IMG/VR virus record: IMGVR_UViG_3300012000_000001
Location: 133,027-197,026 of that record
From: a virus
Length of the DNA stretch: 64,000 bases
Direction: 5' to 3' (one strand)
The notes under the pieces are model-generated. The model searched no databases. It saw nothing but the letters and a program-made list of their open reading frames with translations, and had not been told where the DNA came from. Shown piece after piece: positions 50,142 through 58,237 of the stretch (the stretch's first letter is position 1; every line of letters starts with the position of its first letter). Both the position numbers and the translations under genes were made by a program.

Positions 50142-50804
50142 ATGAAAATATGCGTTAAATGTAAGATTAAAAAAGAACTCAATGAGTTTAGTAACAATAA
50201 GACCAAAAAAGATGGCAAGTGTGTTTATTGTCGTAGTTGCTATGCTTCGGTAAATAAAGAATGGAGACAAAATAATCCAGATAAAGATCGAAAAATTCAT
50301 AAAAAATGGGGAAAAAATAATATACATAAAATAAGAAAATCTAGATTAAAATCATATTATAAACACAAAGAAAAAATGAATAAATACGCTAGAGAATATA
50401 AACAAAAAAATAAAGATAAATTAAGAATTAAAGCTAGAGAATATTCAAAAAATAAATATGTCATAGATATAAATTATCGTTTAAGAGTTATACTTCGTGG
50501 TAGATTATGGAAAGCTATTTCAAGGGAAAGTAAAAAATCCAGTGCTTTAGATTTACTTGGTTGTAGTATCGACGAACTTAAAATGTATTTAGAGCAAAAA
50601 TTTATTGATGGTATGAATTGGGAAAATTACGGACAATGGCATATTGATCATATCAAACCATGTTGTAGTTTCGATTTAACTGATTTTGAACAGCAGAAAG
50701 AATGTTTTCATTATAGTAATCTACAGCCATTATGGGCCAAAGATAATATTACTAAAAATGGAAAATTTATCTTGCCCGACGATTTACCCGATCACACCTT
50801 CTAA
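50142..50804 (+). CDS. HNH homing endonuclease (family A, copy 3)
   Basis: 220 aa. ICVKCKIKKELNEFSNN and YCRSCYASVNKEW zinc ribbon, basic helices, then WHIDHIKPCCSFDL and CFHYSNLQPLWAKDN. ATG 50142 is chosen because upstream codons of the open frame run through the opposite gene and promoter. Plus-strand orientation against neighbours and close similarity to copies 1 and 2 mark it as mobile. Confidence 0.88.
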   Translation: MKICVKCKIKKELNEFSNNKTKKDGKCVYCRSCYASVNKEWRQNNPDKDRKIHKKWGKNNIHKIRKSRLKSYYKHKEKMNKYAREYKQKNKDKLRIKAREYSKNKYVIDINYRLRVILRGRLWKAISRESKKSSALDLLGCSIDELKMYLEQKFIDGMNWENYGQWHIDHIKPCCSFDLTDFEQQKECFHYSNLQPLWAKDNITKNGKFILPDDLPDHTF

Positions 50805-50985
50805 TTGATTCTTTATTATTTGCTGGAACCATAACAAGTTCTGGTGCTGTTTTGTGAGAATACGATAAAAATCCAACCGCTCTTTGTTCAGTAGAACAAT
50901 CAATACAAACAATAGGACGATTATATTCAGTCAAAAATTCCACTCGTCCTTCTGGAATCATACTTTTGCAATAATTGCAGACCAT
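50767..50985 (-). CDS. Small zinc-ribbon protein, 72 aa
   Basis: MVCNYCKSMIPEGRVEFLTE, then IVCIDCSTEQRAVGF has two CxxC pairs. The ATG at 50983-50985 has GGAG upstream; a GTG at 51033 would lie inside the promoter and is rejected. It overlaps the convergent HNH gene end by 38 bases. Function unknown. Confidence 0.68.
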   Translation of the reverse strand: MVCNYCKSMIPEGRVEFLTEYNRPIVCIDCSTEQRAVGFLSYSHKTAPELVMVPANNKESIRRCDRVNRRAR

Positions 50986-51021
50986 ATCAAACTCCGATGG
51001 GTGAGGATGCCAAGAGTCCTC

Positions 51022-51050
51022 TTTATAACACACTATCGGCGTTCTGTCAA
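51022..51050 (-). promoter_or_regulatory. Sigma-70 promoter
   Basis: TTGACA (51045-51050), 17-base spacer, TATAAA (51022-51027), serving the zinc-ribbon gene. Confidence 0.82.
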
Positions 51051-51065
51051 CTGTTCTTTAAAGTT

Positions 51066-51809
51066 TTACGTCCATAGGTGGCGACGAATTTTAATCAGTT
51101 CCACCATCATATCCTCATCCTCTTGATCATAAGCTTCTTCTATCTTGACAAGTTTCATATAGTATTTATGTCCATTCTTGGGGGCTTTAAAGTCATTTAG
51201 TTCCATATTATCGTATATTGGTCCCCAACCACTTTTTTCCATTGGGCTAAGTCTATTAGGTCTTTTATATTTCCACCACTCATATAGCATTTGAACTTTA
51301 CGAGCAGATTTTGCCTGTTCGCTCAAAACCCTTTTACCGTTTTCATTTTTTGTTTTCAGATTTTTTGCCCACTTAAAATAATCATAAGCAGCCTCAACAC
51401 ATCGACCATTCTTAAATTTGTATTTTTCTTTATCTTTCCATGTCATTTGATCTGCTAATTCAATTTCTACAAAATCAACAAGCTCATTAAATAATCCATG
51501 CATTAGTCGATAGTCAAATTCATACCAGTGTCCTGGTTTTAATCCTGTTTTTAGATAATGAGTTTTATCTATCCATCTATTACGAACATAGATCTTAATT
51601 TCTCTATAAACATCATACGGAAAATATATTGTGTTTTGTAGCCATTTTAGAAATTTTTCTGTAAACCAATACCTAATAGGTTTTCTTTTCTTCAGATCAT
51701 TATAATAGTCATCCCATGCATCCCATTCTAAAGCAAGGGGTTTCTGTTCTCCTCTAATCCAGTCAGCAAATTTACTAGATGACCAATAATGAATTCTTGT
51801 TCTTAGCAT
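51066..51809 (-). CDS. Conserved phage protein, 247 aa
   Basis: MLRTRIHYWSSSKFADWIRG, KWLQNTIYFPYDVYREIKIY, WIDKTHYLKTGLKPGHWYEF and MHGLFNELVDFVEIE match a widespread, well conserved phage family of unknown function. Start ATG 51809 has AGGA upstream. The richness in Trp/Tyr and conserved H/D residues suggests an enzyme, but none is known to me. Confidence 0.75.
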   Translation of the reverse strand: MLRTRIHYWSSSKFADWIRGEQKPLALEWDAWDDYYNDLKKRKPIRYWFTEKFLKWLQNTIYFPYDVYREIKIYVRNRWIDKTHYLKTGLKPGHWYEFDYRLMHGLFNELVDFVEIELADQMTWKDKEKYKFKNGRCVEAAYDYFKWAKNLKTKNENGKRVLSEQAKSARKVQMLYEWWKYKRPNRLSPMEKSGWGPIYDNMELNDFKAPKNGHKYYMKLVKIEEAYDQEDEDMMVELIKIRRHLWT

Positions 51810-52275
51810 AAAACTTTCCTTTGGCATACTTAAAAAAATAATCACTATCTATTGTTATTTGATCACCGTCACTATCTTCAAAATTATTGTCGCCCACACT
51901 CCAGTAAATATCATTCAAACCAACTGCATTTAAAATTTTAGCACAATTAACGCAAGGCTTACTAAGCCTCATTCTTCCATCTCTTCCAATTCGTACAACA
52001 ACAATGCTCCAATCAACACCAATGGTATTATAGCGATCAAGTAATTGAGAAATAAGATGAGACTCAGCATGATTATATGGAAATTCCTTATAGGTTTGTA
52101 TATTAAATCTTTGACCCATTCTAAATGCCTTAGCATTAACCTTAATCGGGTTGTTTTGGCTGAGACAAATTGGTCTGTTGCCATCAAATGCTATTGCAAA
52201 ATGATACCTTCTTTGATACAGATTAGGAATAAAGCGCTCGTAAGAAAGTTTAATCGCTGTTTTTAGAATCTTCAT
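51775..52275 (-). CDS. Cytidine/deoxycytidylate deaminase-fold protein
   Basis: 166 aa. FPYNHAESHLISQLLDRY contains the zinc/active-site HAE motif and RLSKPCVNCAKILNAVGL the PCxxC motif of the CDA superfamily. It could deaminate dCMP, or act on a base in tRNA or DNA. Fits with ThyX nearby in pyrimidine supply. Confidence 0.8.
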   Translation of the reverse strand: MKILKTAIKLSYERFIPNLYQRRYHFAIAFDGNRPICLSQNNPIKVNAKAFRMGQRFNIQTYKEFPYNHAESHLISQLLDRYNTIGVDWSIVVVRIGRDGRMRLSKPCVNCAKILNAVGLNDIYWSVGDNNFEDSDGDQITIDSDYFFKYAKGKFYAKNKNSLLVI

Positions 52276-52462
52276 TTGCGGCTTTATCCAAAGTTTCGTT
52301 TATTTTGTCCAAATCAATAGGCTTGTATACTGAATCGTTGTCTGGTCTAATATAGACATCATCATGCATCGCTTCTGGATACAATCCTCTTAATGGTAGT
52401 TGTTTAACCTGTTTTGCTTTTGGTGTTGATGGATCTAGTGGAATTTTTTGTGGTTCTTTCAT
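52250..52462 (-). CDS. Hypothetical protein, 70 aa
   Basis: Likely disordered, Pro- and charge-rich (EPQKIPLDPSTPKAKQVKQL, then IRPDNDSVYKPIDLD). Unrecognised. Confidence 0.55.
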   Translation of the reverse strand: MKEPQKIPLDPSTPKAKQVKQLPLRGLYPEAMHDDVYIRPDNDSVYKPIDLDKINETLDKAANEDSKNSD

Positions 52463-52474
52463 AGAATAAATCCT

Positions 52475-52621
52475 TTATTTAGATGCTAACATATACAATC
52501 CAATATTAGCAAAAGCATATCCTAAATATGCTATAAGCATACCAGTATTCCCTTTGTATCCTTGTTCAAATGCTACATAGGCATATACGCAGCCAGTAAA
52601 AGCAATTAACCATGCACTCAT
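52475..52621 (-). CDS. Small membrane protein, 48 aa
   Basis: MSAWLIAFTGCVYAYVAFEQ, then GYKGNTGMLIAYLGYAFANI and GLYML: two short membrane helices. I recognise this as a recurrent phage membrane peptide. Stop TAA 52475-52477. Confidence 0.65.
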   Translation of the reverse strand: MSAWLIAFTGCVYAYVAFEQGYKGNTGMLIAYLGYAFANIGLYMLASK

Positions 52622-52622
52622 A

Positions 52623-52769
52623 TTAGTTTTTCTCTATTGGAATATATCGAACCCCATCCTCAGTAACCTGTTCCTTACCAATAGTAATCTTTTTATCTTC
52701 TTTAAGCAAGTTGATTACCGCTTGAGTATTTACATTATCATCGATTACAATAGATCCAATTTGGCCCAT
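52623..52769 (-). CDS. Small protein, 48 aa
   Basis: MGQIGSIVIDDNVNTQAVIN, then a charged segment and VTEDGVRYIPIEKN. A GGAG site lies 7 bases upstream of the ATG. Unrecognised but well supported as a gene. Confidence 0.6.
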   Translation of the reverse strand: MGQIGSIVIDDNVNTQAVINLLKEDKKITIGKEQVTEDGVRYIPIEKN

Positions 52770-52780
52770 AATTAATCTCC

Positions 52781-53698
52781 TTACTTAGTTGAAAGTGTAG
52801 TTAAAAGTTTATTGTATTCAGCGATTGCTAAGTCTTTAGCCTTAAGTTCCATATCTATATCAAATTCTAGACCATAATTATCGAAAGTTTGTTCAGGATA
52901 ATCTGCATGGGCGCGTGGATTATTTCCGGGGCGACTTTCACTATAATGAAAAAGTGGTCTTGTTTGCCAAGTATCATAGCACATATTAATTGCTTCTACC
53001 TCAGTAGTATTATTTGAATGACACTTATGATGCAAATAGTCGAAGCAAATTGGTATGCGGGTAATTGGATGAAAAATATCTACAAGTTCTCGTACACTCC
53101 AGCAATTAAGCTTATCATCATTTTCAATAGTGAGTCTAGCCTGACAATTTGTATCAAGTCTTTTAAAGTTTTGATAAAATCGGTGTGAAATTTCTTCTCT
53201 TGTTCCATTGTTGTTATGAACATGAAGATTCATTGGTGATCTAGTATCTGCTGGAAGTCCAATTCTGTCAAAGAAACTACTGTAGAAGTTGAGTTCTGTG
53301 ATGGTTTTTTCAACAACTTTTTCGGAGAGACTAGCCAAACTGTTAAATTCACTTGGATGAGCAGAAACACGAACGCTAGTAGAGGAAATAGTTTCCGCAA
53401 TATTATCAAACTCATCTTGTATTTCATCGTGATTAGGTAAATCCTCTAAACTAACATTCGCTTCATCGTAAGTAATAAGCGGAAATATATCGCTACTAAC
53501 GCGATAAACATAGTTGTTATCTGCACAAAACTGTATAGTCTTATTGGTAACAACAAGATTATTGAGAATACGAGATCCAAGAATATCGAGTGCTTCTTCT
53601 CTAGGCAAAGAACTAAAACGCTTATAGGTCATAGTTTGATGACCAAAACCTTGATCTTTCAAGGTGAGAGAAATACAACACAATCCAAGTTTATTCAT
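52781..53698 (-). CDS. uvsE: UV-damage endonuclease (UvdE/UvsE)
   Basis: 305 aa from the ATG at 53696-53698 (GGAGG upstream). MNKLGLCCISLTLKDQGFGH, RVSSDIFPLITY, SVRVSAHPSEFNSLAS, MNLHVHNN, ARLTIENDDKLNCWSVRELV and CFDYLHHKCH follow UVDE order with the metal-binding His/Glu/Asp residues. It nicks DNA 5' of UV photoproducts. Early expression is expected from the perfect promoter upstream. Confidence 0.92.
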   Translation of the reverse strand: MNKLGLCCISLTLKDQGFGHQTMTYKRFSSLPREEALDILGSRILNNLVVTNKTIQFCADNNYVYRVSSDIFPLITYDEANVSLEDLPNHDEIQDEFDNIAETISSTSVRVSAHPSEFNSLASLSEKVVEKTITELNFYSSFFDRIGLPADTRSPMNLHVHNNNGTREEISHRFYQNFKRLDTNCQARLTIENDDKLNCWSVRELVDIFHPITRIPICFDYLHHKCHSNNTTEVEAINMCYDTWQTRPLFHYSESRPGNNPRAHADYPEQTFDNYGLEFDIDMELKAKDLAIAEYNKLLTTLSTK

Positions 53699-53716
53699 AA
53701 AGCCTCCGTTGGTTCG

Positions 53717-53745
53717 ATTATATCCTAGTATCGTCAGATTGTCAA
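53717..53745 (-). promoter_or_regulatory. Perfect-consensus sigma-70 promoter for uvsE
   Basis: TTGACA (53740-53745), 17-base spacer, TATAAT (53717-53722). It is followed by a GGAGG site and the uvsE ATG. Confidence 0.9.
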
Positions 53746-53759
53746 CCGGCACTTTAGAA

Positions 53760-54365
53760 TTATTCGTACTCAACCAACAATGCTTGTCTAATTGAATCGG
53801 TAAGATTACTACGATCCAAATAAAAAGACAGATCAGAATTAAAAACATTAGGCATATGATCGAGAACTCTTTCTGAGTAAATTGGTCTTTTTGGCCTTAA
53901 TCTTAATTCTCTATTAAGATGATAACTCCATAAGTAGGCATTAACAGCTCTCATATATTTATCTGTATCGAATTCTTCTATGGGACAGTTTTTAACAATT
54001 TTCAAAACCCTTTTTTCGCAATCATGTTCTATTTCCAATATATCGTGTAGACTCCTATCAAGTTGTTCATCTGAGAATACAGAGTCTTTATTAGAAATCC
54101 AATCAAATAATATATCGTATGTTTCAGTACTTTTATCCCATAATTTACGATCAGTTTTCCATTGTAAGAAATGACAATATTCATGAATTAATATTTCAAA
54201 TCCCATGTGATGTTTCATGGCAACAACAAATTCTTCTTGCCCTTCATCTGTACCAAACCATCCACCATACCCGTCGATATGTTCTTTTTGATGTAAATGT
54301 ACAGAGAAACCATAAGATAAAAGTTCTCTTACAACTTTGATTGTGAAATTTTGTTTAGTTTCCAT
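53760..54365 (-). CDS. HExxH metallopeptidase-like protein
   Basis: 201 aa. FEILIHEYCHFLQW has the zinc motif HExxH. A later conserved E-rich helix (ILEIEHDCEKRVLKIV) could supply the third ligand. No signal peptide. Seen in phages as an uncharacterised family; cytoplasmic target unknown. Confidence 0.68.
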   Translation of the reverse strand: METKQNFTIKVVRELLSYGFSVHLHQKEHIDGYGGWFGTDEGQEEFVVAMKHHMGFEILIHEYCHFLQWKTDRKLWDKSTETYDILFDWISNKDSVFSDEQLDRSLHDILEIEHDCEKRVLKIVKNCPIEEFDTDKYMRAVNAYLWSYHLNRELRLRPKRPIYSERVLDHMPNVFNSDLSFYLDRSNLTDSIRQALLVEYE

Positions 54366-54367
54366 AA

Positions 54368-54547
54368 CTATATTTGTTCTATTGAATAGATTTTAACAAC
54401 TTTTCTATTTGGATTAGGATGTTCATGCTGATATTTATGGGCAGCTTCTTCTTTAGATAATGCCGATATTGTTTCATTTACAAGTAGAGTTTGTTTATGG
54501 TCATCAAATGTATTATATACTTGTGCGGATATGCTATATTTATTCAT
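54368..54547 (-). CDS. Small protein, 59 aa
   Basis: ATG within the last codons of thyX (8-base overlap). MNKYSISAQVYNTFDDHKQT, then LVNETISALSKEEAAHKYQH looks like a small beta-alpha fold. Unrecognised. Confidence 0.55.
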   Translation of the reverse strand: MNKYSISAQVYNTFDDHKQTLLVNETISALSKEEAAHKYQHEHPNPNRKVVKIYSIEQI

Positions 54548-55181
54548 GGTTCCACCCTAAAGCCTCAGATGTAGTAGGAAATTGTTCAGCAAAAATACTC
54601 TTGCATTGATTAGCGATATTCATATGTTCTTTTTGTGTACCATGACCTGAACGTAATTCTATATAATGAATCCAACTACGAACAGTTCCACTCATATAAA
54701 GTCTGGTAGGAGTGGCTAGAGGTAATACAAATCTAGCACATTCTTTAGCGATACCGTCCGCTATCATACCGTCATAAATAGCCTTAGACTTTGCAAAATG
54801 TTCACGAATTTTACTATTCCATTTGACTTTAATCTCATCAGATATATTATCAATACTATTTTGACGATTTTTAGTATCTTGTCTCCTAAGTTCAAATAAT
54901 GGAATATCTTCTGCCAATAATGTTGTATCGGCATATCTTTGTGAGAACTCTTGAAAATTAAAACTTCTATGTCTAAGAATTTGAGCGGCTATTCCTCTTG
55001 TTGTATTTACTTCAAGACTCATGTTAGCCATTTCAAATATTGACCAGTGTTTATTTTTAATGCAATAAGCCAATAACTTGGCATAATTATCTGAATCTTG
55101 GTTATTAGGATTGCTTACTCTCGCACAATAACTCATTAGTTTTTCAGCATCTGGAGTAACGCTTATTAATTTTACACTCAT
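54540..55181 (-). CDS. thyX: FAD-dependent thymidylate synthase ThyX
   Basis: 213 aa. RHRSFNFQEFSQRYAD is the ThyX signature (RHRxxSxNxxSxRY type, here with FNFQEF). GIAKECARFVLPLATPTRLY and RSWIHYIELRSGHGTQKEHM complete the active site. It makes dTMP from dUMP with methylene-tetrahydrofolate and NADPH, supporting phage DNA synthesis. Confidence 0.95.
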   Translation of the reverse strand: MSVKLISVTPDAEKLMSYCARVSNPNNQDSDNYAKLLAYCIKNKHWSIFEMANMSLEVNTTRGIAAQILRHRSFNFQEFSQRYADTTLLAEDIPLFELRRQDTKNRQNSIDNISDEIKVKWNSKIREHFAKSKAIYDGMIADGIAKECARFVLPLATPTRLYMSGTVRSWIHYIELRSGHGTQKEHMNIANQCKSIFAEQFPTTSEALGWNHE

Positions 55182-55423
55182 ATTTGATCCTCTGTATATG
55201 ATATTTCAAACTCTTCTATTGGGCAAAGTTCAGTACGCCAAGAACCATTTCTTAATCCAAAACCTAAAATTTTGCCTGATTTTTCCCAAATTTTATATTC
55301 GTCTACAGACATTCTTTTGAACGGCTTATTTTTAGCATTGTATCCATCCATATACGCCTCAAAAACTTCTGTACCAGCATCAAACCATTCATTTGGTTTT
55401 GATATCAACTTGACATATATCAT
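55178..55423 (-). CDS. Hypothetical protein, 81 aa
   Basis: Alpha/beta protein (YVKLISKPNEWFDAGTEVFE, then LGFGLRNGSWRTELCPIEEF). Overlaps thyX start by four bases, probably coupled. Unrecognised, but the beta-rich form is common in phage accessory proteins. Confidence 0.6.
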   Translation of the reverse strand: MIYVKLISKPNEWFDAGTEVFEAYMDGYNAKNKPFKRMSVDEYKIWEKSGKILGFGLRNGSWRTELCPIEEFEISYTEDQI

Positions 55424-55920
55424 CGTTCAAACCTATTGGTTTTTGTTTCCCACCAAAACGATACCATGTGTTCATCCCCATTAAAGTATATTGGACAAAA
55501 GTCTGGTTTAAAAATACTATTAAGATCACATGCTACACAAGTGAAGAAGGTATCTCTTCTTTTAATAAAGCCGTAGTCTGATATTTTCTTTTCTATTCTT
55601 TTGAAGTTATTGCCACTTAAACAACCGCTGTCAACAACAATAAATTTAGTATACGGGTCTAGTTGATCTGGATGAATGATGGGTTCAAACTCATTTTTGT
55701 ATGGAATATTTACTGGCTCTATATCTATAGGTTCATTTTTGACAGATAATTTATGAGCCATTAATTGTGCCATCAAGCCAGAATATTCATAGCTTAATTG
55801 TAGAATAGCTATTTTATCAAGCTCAAAATCAAATAAGCCATTTTCTCTGATATGGTCGCATATTTTGTCTATACATTTGGTTTCCCATTCTCTATCAATA
55901 TAAAGACTTTTAAGAGCCAT
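55420..55920 (-). CDS. PRTase-fold-like protein, 166 aa
   Basis: The segment KFIVVDSGCLSGNNFKRIEK resembles a degenerate PRPP-binding loop (VVDxxxxTG), preceded by a helix IAILQLSYEYSGLMAQLMAH and followed by Cys-containing strands (DTFFTCVACDLNSIFKPDFC). Some phages carry such uncharacterised proteins. Enzyme activity is uncertain because the acidic pair is missing. Confidence 0.5.
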   Translation of the reverse strand: MALKSLYIDREWETKCIDKICDHIRENGLFDFELDKIAILQLSYEYSGLMAQLMAHKLSVKNEPIDIEPVNIPYKNEFEPIIHPDQLDPYTKFIVVDSGCLSGNNFKRIEKKISDYGFIKRRDTFFTCVACDLNSIFKPDFCPIYFNGDEHMVSFWWETKTNRFER

Positions 55921-56176
55921 AATCGGTTACCGTAAATTTAGTATACTCTTTTTCTTCTTTAAATTTTGTCTGATGTTCAACCCACTTGTTATCTGTCATA
56001 TGATTAAATATGGCTGTGGCGACTTTGCTCACGCTTGGAGCAACTCCAGTAGCATGAATATCGCTTTCTTTACTCCAATAATATTGTGTAGGTTGTTCTT
56101 TTTCTTCGTCGCCTTTATCCTTAATAATAGAGTACCCGTGAGCCTTTGCCCACTTCTTAATTTCACTGATTGTCAC
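55910..56176 (-). CDS. Hypothetical protein, 88 aa
   Basis: N-terminal helix (ISEIKKWAKAHGYSIIKDKG) of the kind found in Lsr2/H-NS-like C-terminal domains (xxIRxWAxxxGxxVxxRG), then YYWSKESDIHATGVAPSVSK. DNA binding is possible but not shown. Confidence 0.55.
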   Translation of the reverse strand: MTISEIKKWAKAHGYSIIKDKGDEEKEQPTQYYWSKESDIHATGVAPSVSKVATAIFNHMTDNKWVEHQTKFKEEKEYTKFTVTDYGS

Positions 56177-56458
56177 TTAGCAACTCCTGTTATCGGATGA
56201 TTTGAGTGGTTTATTAGAATATTGTCTGGTTTTAGGATCATAAAACTGATCTGATTTTTCATAGCGCTTCCATGCTTCACTATGTTTTAGGGCTATTATC
56301 TGTTTTTCTTGCTGATTAATTCTTTCTTGTTGATATTCTATAAGCCTATACAGCTCTATAATATAGTCTAAAACTGGCTGACCCTTATACTCAGACAGCA
56401 CCTTATTAACTTTATTTATGTTAACCGGATCATACTTAAAGGTTCCATCCCAACTCAT
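56177..56458 (-). CDS. Coiled-coil protein, 93 aa
   Basis: IIELYRLIEYQQERINQQEK, then QIIALKHSEAWKRYEKSDQF is a clear coiled coil. Unknown. Its stop is directly next to the previous gene's start. Confidence 0.6.
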   Translation of the reverse strand: MSWDGTFKYDPVNINKVNKVLSEYKGQPVLDYIIELYRLIEYQQERINQQEKQIIALKHSEAWKRYEKSDQFYDPKTRQYSNKPLKSSDNRSC

Positions 56459-56814
56459 TTTTGCATCATCTCCTCAAAGGATATATGTTTTTTGTATTCA
56501 AACCCGTGACAAAAAGCTGTTTTGTATATTTCTTTCATGGTCTCTATATGGTCAAATGTATCAACAAAATCTTTATTTTCTTTGGCCCAATTTACCCAGG
56601 CTTTTTCATCATCGCTTTCGCCATATAAGTCCTCCAGATACAAATCTTTATAGTCATATTCTGCTTTGTGTGACGAGGTATTGGTTGTGGTAAAAATAAT
56701 TTTATAAGTATTATGAGCGGCTGTTTTATTAATAGATATTATTGTCAATGGCTCCATAAAGCAATTATATACCTTATCTCCAACTTTGAGATGGTCAGCT
56801 AAATCTAGTCTCAT
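56455..56814 (-). CDS. Hypothetical protein, 119 aa
   Basis: Start ATG 56814 has GGAG seven bases upstream; the longer frame to 56901 lies within the next gene. KVGDKVYNCFMEPLTIISIN, then beta strands, resembles small SH3-like phage proteins, with a helical C-terminus. Unrecognised. Confidence 0.58.
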   Translation of the reverse strand: MRLDLADHLKVGDKVYNCFMEPLTIISINKTAAHNTYKIIFTTTNTSSHKAEYDYKDLYLEDLYGESDDEKAWVNWAKENKDFVDTFDHIETMKEIYKTAFCHGFEYKKHISFEEMMQK

Positions 56815-57427
56815 AATGATGCTCCGAATATTTATTATAGTAATCAAATGTTTTATCAAGAATCTTTTTAGGCACAGTTTGTGTAACTTCCTCATCACCA
56901 TCTAAAATATAAGATTGTAGTTCATCATAAAGCATATATCTACAATATCCTTTTGATAGGAGCGTTGACAAACTATGTTTGATTTTTTCTAAATTTTGAT
57001 CGAATAGGGCATTAATTGATTTTTTATAGTCTTCAGAATAATAATATAGTGCATGATTTAATTCGTGATTCAGCACACCATCATCATTAGCCCCTATAAT
57101 ATAGAACGGCTTAGAGTTGTTCTTATAAGAAAAGAACGATAAGAGAGCTTTTTCTTCATCTATTAGAGGGTCAAACACCCCCTGTTTAAACGGCTCTAGA
57201 ACGATGCTAGGAAAGTTAAATCCACGCCAATCGGACTCATATGTAAACGCTCCGTACATTTCTGAATACCAGTGTTTATACGAGCCAAGGGTAAAAATCT
57301 TTCCACGAAATTGATCGTTTGGACTTTCATAATACTCTTGAAATCTAAGAAATGATCTAGCCAATTCCTCATTAGAGTCGGCACTAATACAAAAAGAGTT
57401 ATACTGTGTTTTGTTAATAGATAACAC
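56795..57427 (-). CDS. HExxH metallopeptidase-like protein, uncertain start
   Basis: About 210 aa. GVLNHELNHALYYYSEDYKK contains HExxH. ELARSFLRFQEYYESPNDQF and KIFTLGSYKHWYSEMYGAFT, then DWRGFNFPS, are features of a phage family I have seen but cannot name. There is no in-frame ATG near the expected start. GTG at 57425-57427 lies 8 bases after AGGA and begins the conserved VLSINKTQYNSF; TTG at 57494-57496 is the alternative. A strong promoter lies at 57537-57565. Confidence 0.65.
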   Translation of the reverse strand: MLSINKTQYNSFCISADSNEELARSFLRFQEYYESPNDQFRGKIFTLGSYKHWYSEMYGAFTYESDWRGFNFPSIVLEPFKQGVFDPLIDEEKALLSFFSYKNNSKPFYIIGANDDGVLNHELNHALYYYSEDYKKSINALFDQNLEKIKHSLSTLLSKGYCRYMLYDELQSYILDGDEEVTQTVPKKILDKTFDYYNKYSEHHYETRFS

Positions 57428-57536
57428 TATGAAAATCCTAGATAGAACATTAGATAGACAATCATGCAGAGAAGAATCTCTATAATCCAAGACCAATCAA
57501 ACCTATTGTCTGCCATCCAAACCCTATTTTTACTGC

Positions 57537-57565
57537 ATTATACTCAACGAGACCTGTTGAGTCAA
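57537..57565 (-). promoter_or_regulatory. Sigma-70 promoter
   Basis: TTGACT (57560-57565), 17-base spacer, TATAAT (57537-57542), upstream of the HExxH gene. Confidence 0.85.
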
Positions 57566-57575
57566 TAGGGCAACG

Positions 57576-57962
57576 CTATTCTTCGTCCTCGCACTCTAAT
57601 TGTCCTACCGGCTTATTGGGGTGAGCAAACAAAGAAATCCTACCATCTTTAAATGTAATCTTATATAAATAAATAGTAACAACACTAGGATCTTGTTCTA
57701 GTTTTTTAACCAACTGCTCTGCTTCATATTCGCTCAGTCTGGTTTTATATTTTGGTAGATATTCTTTATACTTTTTACCCATGCTATAGTATGTATAGTA
57801 CATTCTACCATTACATTCACTATCTATTGTAGTTCTTATAATCATTGTGGGTTTTAATGTATCTAATATTGTCCTTTGATAGTTACTATAAATATAATAC
57901 CCCTCAAACCTCTTATAGTGTAAATGACTTATTTTTTCTATATTATCAAGCTTGTTTTTCAT
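57576..57962 (-). CDS. Hypothetical protein, 128 aa
   Basis: Tyr-rich alpha/beta protein (HLHYKRFEGYYIYSNYQRTI, LSEYEAEQLVKKLEQDPSVV, YLYKITFKDGRISLFAH). Its ATGA overlap with the stop of the interrupted gene upstream suggests translational coupling. Unrecognised. Confidence 0.6.
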   Translation of the reverse strand: MKNKLDNIEKISHLHYKRFEGYYIYSNYQRTILDTLKPTMIIRTTIDSECNGRMYYTYYSMGKKYKEYLPKYKTRLSEYEAEQLVKKLEQDPSVVTIYLYKITFKDGRISLFAHPNKPVGQLECEDEE

Positions 57963-58237
57963 TGATTCCCCAGAAATGGATCAGCATTATCTGGATAAGA
58001 ACAAGACCCCAAATATTCCTCTCTTTTTTGTCTCATCCATCCAAGAGTATCTCCAAAACAATTTTCACAGAGATGAATCTCAAATTTTTGACCATCTCTA
58101 CCGCTATTATAGCCCCACATTGCTTCTAGTGTAGCGTTCTCATGATTATGGTAAAAATCGTCTGTGCAAATTTTGTGGCAAATATCACAAATAGTTTGGT
58201 CAAGAACTTTTACGGTTTTCTTTTTTTATGTTCTCAT
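57959..58237 (-). pseudogene. Conserved phage zinc-type gene with in-frame stop at codon 4
   Basis: The ATG at 58235-58237 forms a normal TGATG overlap with the upstream stop, but its fourth codon is TAA (58226-58228), directly before a run of seven A. After the stop the frame stays open for 89 codons and encodes a convincing protein: KKKTVKVLDQTICDICHKIC, EAMWGYNSGRDGQKFEIHLC, ENCF, GWMRQKREEY. Removing one A would instead join the frame to an ATG at 58244. It could be a nonsense or indel mutant, a sequence error, or a recoded gene. Confidence 0.65.

Noticed and set aside
50986-51033. GTG start of the zinc-ribbon gene at 51033
   Set aside because: The codon lies in the spacer of the promoter; ATG 50985 has GGAG upstream.
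53699-53848. Longer uvsE frame beginning at 53848
   Set aside because: It would read through a perfect promoter and into the next gene; ATG 53698 has GGAGG and the conserved N-terminus.
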